Below, piece after piece: positions 35,967-43,822 of a DNA stretch of 64,000 nucleotides. The position numbers were made by a program, and so were the translations under genes. The notes below the pieces were generated by a model. That model saw only the letters and a program-made list of their open reading frames with translations, had not been told where the DNA came from and did no database searches. Origin of the DNA: Acaudatibacter sp963835495 (lineage in GTDB: Bacteria; Pseudomonadota; Alphaproteobacteria; Caulobacterales; Caulobacteraceae); the NCBI GenBank assembly GCA_963835495.1, contig CAWIFQ010000003.1, forward strand, positions 124,001 through 188,000, in the 5' to 3' direction. How positions within the stretch are numbered: the first letter of the stretch is position 1; each line of letters starts with the position of its first letter.

Positions 35967-36113
35967 GGCGCGCGGTTGAATGCAGTCCCGTACGCAGCTG
36001 TCCACCCGCGCCGCCGCCCGTCGTCACCGGGTTCGATCGGTAGCAGACGCTCGGTTAAGGGCGTAGCTTGGGTGCGTCAGACACTTGGCGGCGCATCGCG
36101 CAAGGAAAAAGCC

Positions 36114-36635
36114 ATGCAGGTCACGTACGCGGTCGTTGCATTCGTTGCCGTCTTCAGTCTTTCCGCCTGCGGGCCCGGCTCGAAATCGTCAGAGGCAGGC
36201 AACGCAACATCGGCGGGCACGACGCCGGCCGCCTCGACCTTGGCCGCGGATACTGGGTCGGCCGCGACCGACTGCAGCTACATCACCGCGGCGCAATTGG
36301 GCGCCATTGAGGGAGCGACCTACGCCGCGCCAACTGATTTCAACCGAATGTGCACCTGGGCCGGCAGCAACGGCGACTCGGTGACCATCACTGTCACCCG
36401 CAATGCCACGGATGCTGATTGGCAGTCCGCGTTGGCGGGAATCCAGGCCGACCAGGCCTCCGGCGCTCCTACCCCGATTTCCGGACTCGGCGACAGGGCG
36501 GCCGGGGTTGGCAAAGAGATCGCCGTGATGCGCGGGAACACGGTCATCGACATTCGTGAGGCCGACTCGCCCGGCTTCGGCAAATGGCCCAAATCGACCG
36601 CCATCGCCAATATCATCATCGCCGGTCTGCACTGA
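36114..36635 (+). CDS. Putative lipoprotein
   Basis: A 173-residue secreted protein with a lipobox (FSLSAC, cleavage before Cys19). After a low-complexity Ala/Ser/Thr linker comes a globular domain with two cysteines (TDCSYITAAQLGAIEG and FNRMCTWAG), resembling the DUF3558-like pattern of small actinobacterial lipoproteins. It would be anchored to the outer or inner membrane facing the periplasm. AGGA ribosome site six bases before ATG supports the start. Confidence 0.7.
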   Translation: MQVTYAVVAFVAVFSLSACGPGSKSSEAGNATSAGTTPAASTLAADTGSAATDCSYITAAQLGAIEGATYAAPTDFNRMCTWAGSNGDSVTITVTRNATDADWQSALAGIQADQASGAPTPISGLGDRAAGVGKEIAVMRGNTVIDIREADSPGFGKWPKSTAIANIIIAGLH

Positions 36636-36676
36636 CCTTAGCGGACGACGCGCCGCCCGGCTGGTAGAAGCGACGC

Positions 36677-37225
36677 ATGGCCTTGCCGACCCCCATGTTG
36701 ACGACCCCGCGCCTGCGGCTGCGCCCGTTCGCGGCGACCGATACGGACGCCATCTTCGCCCTGCAGAGCAACGCGCGCGTATTGCGCTACTGGGATGCGC
36801 CGCCCTGGAAGCAGCACGCGCAAGCAGAGCGCTTCATCGCGGTCTGCGGGCAGATAGAGCAGGAGGGGACTGGAGCGCGGCTGGCCATCGAGCGAGCCGC
36901 CGACAACGCCTTCATCGGCTGGTGCAGCCTGGCCAAATGGGTTCCCGACTATCGCAGCGCGAGGATGGGCTACTGTTTTGATGACACGGCCTGGGGAAAA
37001 GGCTTCGCCACCGAAGCCGCCGGAGCAGTGCTGCAATGGGCCTTCGACACGCTGGATCTGAACCGTGTCCAAGCCGAAACCGACACGCGCAACATCGCGT
37101 CGAGCCGCGTACTCGAGAAGCTAGGGTTTGTCCGCGAAGGGACGTTGCGCGAAGACTGTATCGTCGATGGCGAGGTCTCGGACTCCTGGGTCTATGGGCT
37201 GCTGAGGCGGGACTGGAAGCACTGA
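36677..37225 (+). CDS. GNAT-family N-acetyltransferase, RimJ/RimL-like
   Basis: A 182-residue acetyl-CoA-dependent acyltransferase. It starts with the typical TPRLRLRPFAATDTDAIFAL, has a motif-A-like GYCFDDTAWGKGFATEAAGA for acetyl-CoA binding and ends with the SSRVLEKLGFVREGTLRED motif. The RimJ/RimL group acetylates N-termini of ribosomal proteins, but many paralogues act on small amines or antibiotics. No partner gene adjacent. Confidence 0.9.
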   Translation: MALPTPMLTTPRLRLRPFAATDTDAIFALQSNARVLRYWDAPPWKQHAQAERFIAVCGQIEQEGTGARLAIERAADNAFIGWCSLAKWVPDYRSARMGYCFDDTAWGKGFATEAAGAVLQWAFDTLDLNRVQAETDTRNIASSRVLEKLGFVREGTLREDCIVDGEVSDSWVYGLLRRDWKH

Positions 37226-37309
37226 CCCAGCTCAATCGGTCAGTGTTTCGGCGCGAAAAATAGGGCTTGAGCCGGAACCTGGGTCCGGCCTCATAGGTGG
37301 GCGCGTCCA

Positions 37310-38701
37310 ATGGAGACGCCGAATCGGATGAGCGAACGCTTCCTCAGTCCCAGCGAGACCGCGCGGCGCCTCGGCGTCGGTGTGCGGGCATTGCGCCTGT
37401 ACGAGCGGAGAGGTCTGGTGCGCCCGGGGCGGACGCAGGCAGGTTGGCGCGTATACGGCCCAAGCGAGATAGAGCGCCTGCACCAGGTGCTGACGCTGAA
37501 GTCGCTCGGGCTGTCGCTGGCCCGCATCACCCAGCTTCTCGCCGGGCGCGTGGCGGACCTGCCAGCCCTGCTCGCCCTGCAGGAGGATGTGCTCACCGCG
37601 CGCATCAACGACCTGCAGCGCGCTCGCAAGTCGGTGCAAGCCGCCCGCACCAAGGTGTCGCGCGACAGCCGGCTCTCCCTGGACGACCTCATCGACCTAG
37701 TCAGGGAGACCACCATGTCCACGATCGACGAAACCAGGCTGGCGGCCAGCGCCCACCAGGTGCTGCGGGAGGCGATCGACCCGCGCCTGCCCGGCCTCTA
37801 CCGCGGCAAGGTGCGCGACAACTACGACCTGCCGGACGGGCGGCGCATCCTGGTCACGTCCGACCGCCTGTCGGCCTTCGACCGGGTGCTGTGCTGCATC
37901 CCGTTCAAGGGCCAGGTGCTGAACGGCGTCGCCCGCTGGGCCTTCGAGCAGACCGCCGACCTCTGCCCCAACCACGTGCTGGACTACCCCGACCCGAACA
38001 TCGTCGTCGGCCGGCGCCTCGAGATCCTGCCGGTGGAGATCGTCGTGCGCGGCTACCTGGCGGGCGCGACCAGCACCTCGATCCTGACCATGTACCGGGC
38101 CGGTCGGCGGGAGATGTACGGCCAGCGGCTGCCCGACGGCCTCGCCGACTACCAGGCGCTCGAGACGCCGATCATCACCCCCACCAGCAAGGCCGCCGAC
38201 GGCGCGCATGACCAGCCGCTGACCGAGGTCGAGATCCTGGAGCGCGGTCTGCTCAGCGAAGCCCAATGGCGGCAGGTGAGCGAGACCGCCCTCGCCCTGT
38301 TCGCCCGCGGCCAGGCGCTGGCCGCCGAGCGCGGTCTGATCCTCGCCGACACCAAGTATGAGTTCGGCGTCGACGCCGCCGGAACCATCCGCCTCGCCGA
38401 CGAAATCCACACCCCCGACTCCAGCCGCTACTGGCGGGCGGACACATATGCGCAGCGCCTCGCCGCCGGTGAGCCCCCGGAGAGCTTCGACAAGGACGTG
38501 ATCCGCGCCTGGGTCGCCGCACGATGCGATCCGTACAAGGACGACGTCCCGGAAATCCCCCCGGAGCTGATCTGGAAGACCGCGCTGACCTACGTCGAGG
38601 CCCACGAGCGGATCACCGGGCGCGCGTTCGAGCCGCCTGGGCCCGCGCCGCCAGTGCGCGAGCGGGTGCTGGCGGCTTTGGGGGATTTCCACGGGCGTTG
38701 A
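37310..38701 (+). CDS. purC: MerR-type regulator fused to SAICAR synthetase (PurC)
   Basis: A 463-residue protein in one frame. Residues 8-80 are a MerR winged helix (FLSPSETARRLGVGVRALRL and YGPSEIERLHQVLTLKSLGL), followed by a dimerisation coiled coil to about 130. From Met136 the frame is a full-length eukaryote/ADE1-type PurC: GLYRGKVRDNYDL, SDRLSAFDRV, EIVVRGYLAGATSTS, ILADTKYEFG and DEIHTPDSSRYW, the ATP, CAIR and aspartate-binding motifs. It catalyses CAIR + Asp + ATP to SAICAR in purine synthesis. The internal ATG (37715) has a perfect AGGGAG six bases upstream, so PurC may also be made alone. No metal cysteines are seen in the MerR part. Met7 (37328) is an alternative start. A lost stop codon is the alternative explanation. 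Confidence 0.88.
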   Translation: METPNRMSERFLSPSETARRLGVGVRALRLYERRGLVRPGRTQAGWRVYGPSEIERLHQVLTLKSLGLSLARITQLLAGRVADLPALLALQEDVLTARINDLQRARKSVQAARTKVSRDSRLSLDDLIDLVRETTMSTIDETRLAASAHQVLREAIDPRLPGLYRGKVRDNYDLPDGRRILVTSDRLSAFDRVLCCIPFKGQVLNGVARWAFEQTADLCPNHVLDYPDPNIVVGRRLEILPVEIVVRGYLAGATSTSILTMYRAGRREMYGQRLPDGLADYQALETPIITPTSKAADGAHDQPLTEVEILERGLLSEAQWRQVSETALALFARGQALAAERGLILADTKYEFGVDAAGTIRLADEIHTPDSSRYWRADTYAQRLAAGEPPESFDKDVIRAWVAARCDPYKDDVPEIPPELIWKTALTYVEAHERITGRAFEPPGPAPPVRERVLAALGDFHGR

Positions 38702-38710
38702 CGCAAGCCG

Positions 38711-38809
38711 GTCACCGAGCGAGGGTACTATGTGACCGTTTATCGCCGTCAGGCGGATGGGTCCCTAAAGGTGATTGAGGACATCGGTACGCCGTCGCCA
38801 GGCGCGTGA
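38711..38809 (+). pseudogene. 3' remnant of a SnoaL/DUF4440-like gene
   Basis: An open stretch without start codon translates as RGYYVTVYRRQADGSLKV followed by an IEDIGTP ending and a stop. That is the characteristic last two strands of DUF4440/SnoaL-like NTF2-fold proteins. The rest of the gene is absent; the MerR-PurC gene ends ten bases upstream, so a deletion or insertion event appears to have removed the 5' part. The rest of 38810-38973 has no recognised feature. Confidence 0.5.
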
Positions 38810-38973
38810 GGCGTGGTGGGCCTGCGTGGGCCTAACGTCTGGTTTCGAGCGCCACCCTGGCGGCAGGTCCCGACCCATGGTTGCCACCTCAACCCCCCGT
38901 CAGGTGGTTGACTTCCCCTGCGGGCGGCGACGCGTTGACGGCCAGGCCGCAATAACGATCCTGGTGAACATTC

Positions 38974-39654
38974 ATGCAGTACGACGACGTCATCCTCGGC
39001 CGCCGGAGCATCCGCGGCTACAAGCCCGACCCGGTGCCGAGGGCTCTGATCGAGGAGATCATCGGCCTGGCGATGCGGGCGCCGTCGTCGATGAACACCC
39101 AGCCGTGGAATTTCTACATCATCACGGGCGAACCGCTCGATCGCATCCGCAAAGGCAATACCGAGCGAAATCTATCCGGCGTTCCGCAATCGCGTGAGTT
39201 CCGCATCGGCGACGCGCCCTTCGCCGGGCAGCACCGCGAGCGGCAGATCGGCGTCGCGAAGCAGTTGTTCGCCGCGATGGGGATCGCCCGCGATGACAAG
39301 GAAGGCCGCCAGGACTGGGTGTTGCGCGGCTTCCGCCAGTTCGACGCGCCGGTGTGCGTGATCGTGACCTACGATCGTGCGCTCCACGGTATGGATGATG
39401 CGCCTTTCGACTGCGGCGCCGTGGCGACCGCCCTGGTCAACGCCGCCTGGTCTCGCGGGCTGGGCGCCGTGATCAACAGCCAGGGCATCATGCAGTCACC
39501 CGTCGTTCGGGAGCACGCTGGGGTGGCCGACGATCAAGTGATCATGAAGAGCATCGCGCTGGGCTGGCCCGATGAGACCTTCCCGGCGAACGCGGTCGTG
39601 TCGGAACGCAAGACAGTGGCGGAGGCGACTGTGTTCGTCGGCTTTGATGACTAG
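38974..39654 (+). CDS. Nitroreductase-family flavoprotein
   Basis: A 226-residue FMN-dependent nitroreductase. It has the FMN-phosphate site RRSIRGYKPDPVPRALI and RAPSSMNTQPWNFYIITG, and the C-terminal ALGWPDETFPANAVVSERK region. Family members reduce nitro groups, quinones or enones with NAD(P)H. The FRQFDAPVCVIVTYDRALHG helix region matches the larger NfsB/FRP-type group. It overlaps the 3' end of the convergent secreted-protein gene by 159 bases, probably because the latter reads through. Confidence 0.9.
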   Translation: MQYDDVILGRRSIRGYKPDPVPRALIEEIIGLAMRAPSSMNTQPWNFYIITGEPLDRIRKGNTERNLSGVPQSREFRIGDAPFAGQHRERQIGVAKQLFAAMGIARDDKEGRQDWVLRGFRQFDAPVCVIVTYDRALHGMDDAPFDCGAVATALVNAAWSRGLGAVINSQGIMQSPVVREHAGVADDQVIMKSIALGWPDETFPANAVVSERKTVAEATVFVGFDD

Positions 39655-40182
39655 GGTTCCCCTCCGGGTCGCCTGCACGGCGACCGCCCGGGCGTGACGC
39701 CCGCGGGAAATCGATCCCAACCGGAATGCGCCCGTCGCCGCCGTGGCGTCGGTCAAGCCGGCTCCCTTGCAGCTGTAGTAGGCTTCGTCAAACCCACTGG
39801 AGGCCATGTCGAAGGCGGTCCACAGGACTTGGCCCTGCTTGATGGCGACGAAGAACCAGTAATAGCCGCTTTCGCCGACCGTCCGGTCTTGCATTTTGTA
39901 CTGACCACAAACGACTGAGACCGGGCCGTCGATGGGTTGCGCGAAGTCGCCGTGCCTGACCGACTCCGCTTCCATGGCGCGGACGGCGCGAAACGTGGTG
40001 CTGTCCGGGTCGCCGAGGTAACGCTTGATCACGGCCTCTGCTTGCTGGGGCACGCCGTCGGGCACCTTGAATGTAGGGGCTGCCACAGGGACGTTCTCCC
40101 CCTGCCCATCGACCAACGGTGCGGCCGCGCTGGCCGCCCCCGCCGCGCCTGCCAGCGCCAGCGCCAAAATCAGAGCCCGCAT
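39496..40182 (-). CDS. Secreted hypothetical protein, 3' end doubtful
   Basis: A 228-residue frame with a signal peptide (RALILALALAGAAGAASAAA). The secreted core (about 25-145) includes AVIKRYLGDPDSTTFRAVRA and VCGQYKMQDRTVGESGYYWF with two cysteines, a pattern seen in small alphaproteobacterial periplasmic proteins of unknown role. Beyond about residue 150 the translation runs antisense through the nitroreductase gene and becomes arginine/histidine-rich. The true end is probably just before 39655; a frameshift near 39700 would give a stop there. Confidence 0.6.
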   Translation of the reverse strand: MRALILALALAGAAGAASAAAPLVDGQGENVPVAAPTFKVPDGVPQQAEAVIKRYLGDPDSTTFRAVRAMEAESVRHGDFAQPIDGPVSVVCGQYKMQDRTVGESGYYWFFVAIKQGQVLWTAFDMASSGFDEAYYSCKGAGLTDATAATGAFRLGSISRGRHARAVAVQATRRGTLVIKADEHSRLRHCLAFRHDRVRREGLIGPAQRDALHDHLIVGHPSVLPNDG

Positions 40183-40334
40183 TCGCCCACCTCACGTTGC
40201 GTGCGGATCAACTGCCAATCCCGTGGCTATGTCAACGAAGCCGCGGCCGGTTCCGACCCAAAGCCGCCGTCGAACTCGTCGGTCGCGCCAAATCGGCTAT
40301 CGTGACCGTCGGACTCATTTGAGCGGGGCGGGGC

Positions 40335-40869
40335 GTGTCACTTTCTGACTTAGCATCGATCGGCACGCTAATAAGCGGCGTGGCGGTGTTGGTGTCGCTG
40401 ATCTATCTCACGATGCAAATCCGGCAGAACACCAGGCATTCTCAGGCTTTGATCCAGCAGGGTCGCGCCGCGCGCATCGCCGATACAGCCCTTCGCATCG
40501 CCGAGTTGCGCGCCGATGGAGGCCTGAACGATTGCTTCGAGGGAGCGCCTGGCGCCAGCGCGAAAGACGTCTCCCGCTTCCTCAACGTTGCGCGCGCTGT
40601 GTTCATCAGTGCGGAGGAACTCGTTCCTGCAGGGCGAAGAGGGACTGCTCAGCCGCAGCGCCTTCGAGAGCTACGCGGCCAGCCTTAGAGCCGGCATGGG
40701 TTCGCCCGGATTAGCCGCGGCGTGGCTGATGACACGCGAGGGGTACGAACCCAGGTTTCGCCTATTCATCGACGCGATGGGCGGTGGTTTCGGCGCATCG
40801 GCGGATCGGCGCTCGACGGATGCTTGGCAGGCGTCCTTGTCGTCGCTCGCGCAGGTGCGAGAGGTCTAG
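40335..40869 (+). CDS. Membrane-anchored hypothetical protein (frameshifted)
   Basis: The first frame encodes one N-terminal helix (IGTLISGVAVLVSLIYLTMQ), a basic IRQNTRHSQALIQQGRAARI segment, and helical sequence up to AVFISAEEL near 40622. A second frame then continues SFLQGEEGLLSRSAFESYAA and on to RFRLFIDAMGGGFG, ending at 40869. Together they make a protein of about 178 residues with the layout of DUF6082-like membrane-anchored proteins. Function unknown. The shift is one base-type and may be a sequencing error. Confidence 0.62.
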
Positions 40870-41084
40870 CAGCCGGACCGGCTGTCTTCGCACCCCCCTG
40901 AACGGCTCCGCATCGTCCGCTTTCGGGCGTGACGCCAACGGCGAGTTTCGATGACAATCTCAGTGCGTACGTCAACCGCCATGCATGCTGCGTCCGATGG
41001 TGACCCCCAGCAAGCTAGGGCACTTTAACCCCGGTGGCGAATTTCGGGACCGATGGGTCGCGACCGGCGCGTGTCATCGAAGCC

Positions 41085-41783
41085 TCAGGCCCCTAGCCAT
41101 CTGAACGACTTCGCTAGAAAGGCTTGGTTGATGGAGCTTGGGAGCTCGCCATGGGCGACGACCAGATGCTCACACCCCCAGCCCAGCACCTTGTCGCGCG
41201 CCCGGCGCGCGGGTGCACGGTCGATAAACGACAATCGCCATTCGCGGGGGGCGCTCGCCTGATTCTCAGTGAGGCCATCGAATCTCGCCAAGAAGCTGAA
41301 CCAGCCCCAATGGTCTCGCAGAAAAGTGTCGCTGAACGTCTGGATCAGGTCGGCGACGATGGCCGTGGCCGAGGGGCGATGCAGAAACACGATCTCGTCC
41401 ATCGCGAAAGAGCCCCGGAACCAAGCTTGATCGATGTCGGGCCGCCACTCGGGCGGCGGATCGTCCTGCAGCGCTCCATGAAACTCGAGCTCGGGGCGCT
41501 TCTTGATGGTCGATCGTGGTCCCCACAGTCGCGCCTCTGGAAAGGCTGCCTTCCATTCCGCCAGATAGAGGTGGTGGAGCTTGTTCGGACTGACGAGGTG
41601 ACGAACCGGGCCGAGCCGGTCCACTGCGGCCCGCAACTCGGCCGTCAGCTTGACCGGCGACCAAACCCACAGGTCGCCGTTCTGAAATCGGACGATCACC
41701 GAGCGTGTCGGATAGGGCGCCCCGAAAAAGCTGACGATGTCTCCCTCCGCGATCCATAGCGCGTCGTGTGTCTGCTCAAGCAT
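41085..41783 (-). CDS. DUF4336 domain-containing protein
   Basis: A 232-residue cytosolic protein of the DUF4336 family, which shares a degenerate metallo-beta-lactamase-like fold. Family landmarks are the N-terminal ALWIAEGDIVSFFGAPYPTR, LVSPNKLHHLYLAEWKAAFP and the C-terminal GCEHLVVAHGE. No catalytic role is established for the family. The start at 41783 has a strong ribosome site (AGGGAGGGAG); the longer upstream frame is not family-like. Confidence 0.85.
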   Translation of the reverse strand: MLEQTHDALWIAEGDIVSFFGAPYPTRSVIVRFQNGDLWVWSPVKLTAELRAAVDRLGPVRHLVSPNKLHHLYLAEWKAAFPEARLWGPRSTIKKRPELEFHGALQDDPPPEWRPDIDQAWFRGSFAMDEIVFLHRPSATAIVADLIQTFSDTFLRDHWGWFSFLARFDGLTENQASAPREWRLSFIDRAPARRARDKVLGWGCEHLVVAHGELPSSINQAFLAKSFRWLGA

Positions 41784-42094
41784 CTCCCTCCCTAAATACC
41801 ACGAATTTCCGCTCCTGGTCGGGGTGCCAACGGCAGCTGATGGCGCGAAGCAGTCATCTAGCCGACGCCTTCCCAACGGCAGCTAACCAACCCTTGCCGC
41901 CGTTCGGAACGTCCGCTTTCGGGCAGGGCTGCACCACTCGGTGCGCCGGGTCTTGACGGGGAATTGCCTGCATGGGTGTTGAGGAGGGCGGCGCTGCTCG
42001 GGCGCCGGGTCTTTGACATCGTCAAGCTGCAGAAAAACTGGGGGGCGTTCGTCGCGCCGCCACAGTTTGGGCGCCGTAGTTTAGCGCCGTTTAC

Positions 42095-42110
42095 GGTTTC
42101 ACGTGAAACA
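42095..42110. promoter_or_regulatory. parS: parS centromere site (ParB binding)
   Basis: The perfect 14-bp palindrome GTTTCACGTGAAAC occurs here in intergenic DNA. It matches 15 of 16 bases of the consensus bacterial parS (TGTTTCACGTGAAACA) recognised by ParB/Spo0J. It lies in a 450-base gene-free region (41784-42235). parS sites cluster near the replication origin, so this window may be near oriC; parA, parB, gidA and dnaA are not in view. Confidence 0.8.
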
Positions 42111-42182
42111 ACCACGGCGGCGCAGCCGCGCCGCGCGGTCAGGAAAACTCACAGGATCAAGCTTGTCGTCAAGGCGGAAAGC

Positions 42183-42220
42183 TCGTCCCGGACAAGCCGT
42201 TTGGCGGCTGTCCGGGATGA
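42183..42220 (-). terminator. Hairpin after SDR (MFE-2-like) gene
   Basis: An imperfect inverted repeat (TCGTCCCGGACA-aGCCG with CGGC-TGTCCGGGATGA) lies 16 bases beyond the stop of the minus-strand SDR gene. It resembles the CATCCCGG-type REP hairpins of the chromosome and may terminate transcription. Confidence 0.5.
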
Positions 42221-42235
42221 AATTGCGTTTGGCCG

Positions 42236-43153
42236 CTAGGCGTTCTGCTGCTCCCGCACCTGCATCGTGCCGAGCAGCGGGGTGAACTTCGGGGCCATCT
42301 TCGGCAGCGCCTCGGAGAGGATCGAGGATACGGTCCAGGTGTCGGCGGCGGTGACGGTCTCGACCGGGCGCGGCTGGCTGTAGAGCTCCAGCATTTCCGA
42401 GCGGGCGCCGAAGATCTGGCCGCTGACGTCCTTGGCCGCGGGCGAGGCGAGGGCGACGGCGAGCTTGGCCGGCTGGTCGGGCCGCAGCGCCTGCTGCATC
42501 GCCTTCATCCGCGCCGCGCCGGCCTCGTCCTTGACCGGGATGGTGGCGATCAGCCGGGTCCAGGCGGTGGGGGCGATGATGTTGGAGCGGACGTTCTTGG
42601 TCGCGCCCTCCATCGCCAGCACCCGCGACAGGCCCATGATGCCGAGCTTGGCGGCGGCGTAGTTGGTCTGGCCGATGTTGCCGATCAGGCCGGAGGTGGA
42701 GGTGAAGAGCACGTAGGAGCCCTCGTTCTGGTTCCTGAAGTGCTCGATCGAGGCGCGGCAGACGTTGTAGGAGCCGCGCAGGTGGACGGCGATGACCACG
42801 TCCCAGTCCTCGTCCGGCATCTTGTGGAACATGCCGTCGCGCAGGATGCCGGCCGGGTTGATCACCGAATGCAGGCCGCCAAGTTCGTCGATCGCCTGCT
42901 GCACCATGTCGCGCACCGCGCCCATGTCGGTGACGCTCTTGGAGTTGGAGACGGCCACGCCGCCGGCGGCGCGGATCTCCGCCGCCACCGCCTCGGCGGG
43001 ACCCGCCGAGCCCTCGTCGCCGCCGCGCTCGCCGCCGCCGAGGTCGTTGACCAGCACCTTGGCGCCTTCGCGCGCCGCGATCAGCGCGCACTCGCGGCCG
43101 ATGCCGTTGCCGCCGCCGGTGACCAGCACCACCTTGCCATCCAATGCGCCCAT
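42236..43153 (-). CDS. SDR, multifunctional-enzyme-2-like hydroxyacyl dehydrogenase
   Basis: A 305-residue SDR of the HSD17B4/MFE-2 type. It has TGGGNGIGRECALIAAREGA, VLVNDLGGG with the acidic loop that sets NAD preference, AGILRDGMFHKMPDEDWDVV and the catalytic YAAAK. The usual NNAG is replaced by NPAG (VINPAGILRD). This group oxidises 3-hydroxyacyl-CoAs, including steroid side-chain intermediates. It is divergent from a small hypothetical gene that is next to an acyl-CoA ligase. C-terminal about 50 residues (SEALPKMAPKFTPLLG) are an extension. Confidence 0.88.
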   Translation of the reverse strand: MGALDGKVVLVTGGGNGIGRECALIAAREGAKVLVNDLGGGERGGDEGSAGPAEAVAAEIRAAGGVAVSNSKSVTDMGAVRDMVQQAIDELGGLHSVINPAGILRDGMFHKMPDEDWDVVIAVHLRGSYNVCRASIEHFRNQNEGSYVLFTSTSGLIGNIGQTNYAAAKLGIMGLSRVLAMEGATKNVRSNIIAPTAWTRLIATIPVKDEAGAARMKAMQQALRPDQPAKLAVALASPAAKDVSGQIFGARSEMLELYSQPRPVETVTAADTWTVSSILSEALPKMAPKFTPLLGTMQVREQQNA

Positions 43154-43346
43154 GACGTCCTCCGCTCTCTGACGGGATCGCGCGTTCGATCGGCGCCCGT
43201 TCCGCAGGCGGTCTAGGAGCTTTCGCGACGTCAGATGCAAGTGCGAAGGCGCGGTGATCTTGACGCCGCCGCCTCGCTCTCGCACTGACGATGGCGCATA
43301 ACAGAAAAAAGGCTGCGGCCGCCTGGCCGCCGTAGGGAGTTGCTTG

Positions 43347-43655
43347 ATGGAATTGAAACCCGGATCGCGCTGGAAGAGCGCCGTTTGCGACACCGAGGTG
43401 GTGGTGGTGCGGGCGACGAAGGAGCCGGCGCAGCTGGAATGCGGCGGCCATCCGATGGTCGCCCACAACGCCGAGAAGCCCGCCGGCCTGGCGGTCGCGC
43501 CGGACTTCGCCGCCGGCACCCAGCCCGGCAAGCGTTTCGCCGACGAGGTGAGCGGCCTGGAGATCCTCTGCACCAAGGGCGGCGCCGGCTCGCTGTCGAT
43601 CGACGGCCGCCCGATCGGGGCCAAGGAAGCCAAGAAGCTTCCCGCGTCGGACTAG
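43347..43655 (+). CDS. Small conserved hypothetical protein, ligase-associated
   Basis: A 102-residue soluble protein (MELKPGSRWKSAVCDTEVVV) with three cysteines (VCDTEV, LECGGHPM, ILCTKG) that could bind a metal or form a small beta-barrel. No named family is recalled. It precedes an acyl-CoA ligase and the stop codon is inside the left arm of a palindrome, so co-transcription is possible through the hairpin. Ribosome site GTAGGGAG is a little far from ATG. Function unknown. Confidence 0.65.
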   Translation: MELKPGSRWKSAVCDTEVVVVRATKEPAQLECGGHPMVAHNAEKPAGLAVAPDFAAGTQPGKRFADEVSGLEILCTKGGAGSLSIDGRPIGAKEAKKLPASD

Positions 43656-43728
43656 TGTGCTGGATTTGAAGTTCGCCTGCTCTTAGGGTCGGGCGTGGAG
43701 CGACCTTCAAATCCGAGAAGCACACTAG
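43652..43728. repeat. Palindromic element A (CTAGTGTG...CACACTAG)
   Basis: A 77-base imperfect palindrome. Its left arm CTAGTGTGCT then GGATTTGAAGTTCGC pairs with the right arm after a 4-base bulge. The left terminus includes the TAG stop of the preceding gene. It shares the CTAGTGT/ACACTAG ends and the GAAGTTCG core with element B 13 bases downstream. Confidence 0.8.
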
Positions 43729-43741
43729 AAACATGAACTTG

Positions 43742-43816
43742 CTAGTGTCCTTATCGATTCCGAAGTTCGTCGGAGCCTGCCATATGCATTTGCGAACTTC
43801 GGAACCGGGACACTAG
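43742..43816. repeat. Palindromic element B (CTAGTGTCC...GGACACTAG)
   Basis: A 75-base imperfect palindrome; TTCCGAAGTTCG pairs with CGAACTTCGGAA inside the conserved ends. It lies seven bases before the start of the acyl-CoA ligase gene, so it overlaps the ligase's ribosome-binding region. Confidence 0.82.
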
Positions 43817-43822
43817 ACTCCC

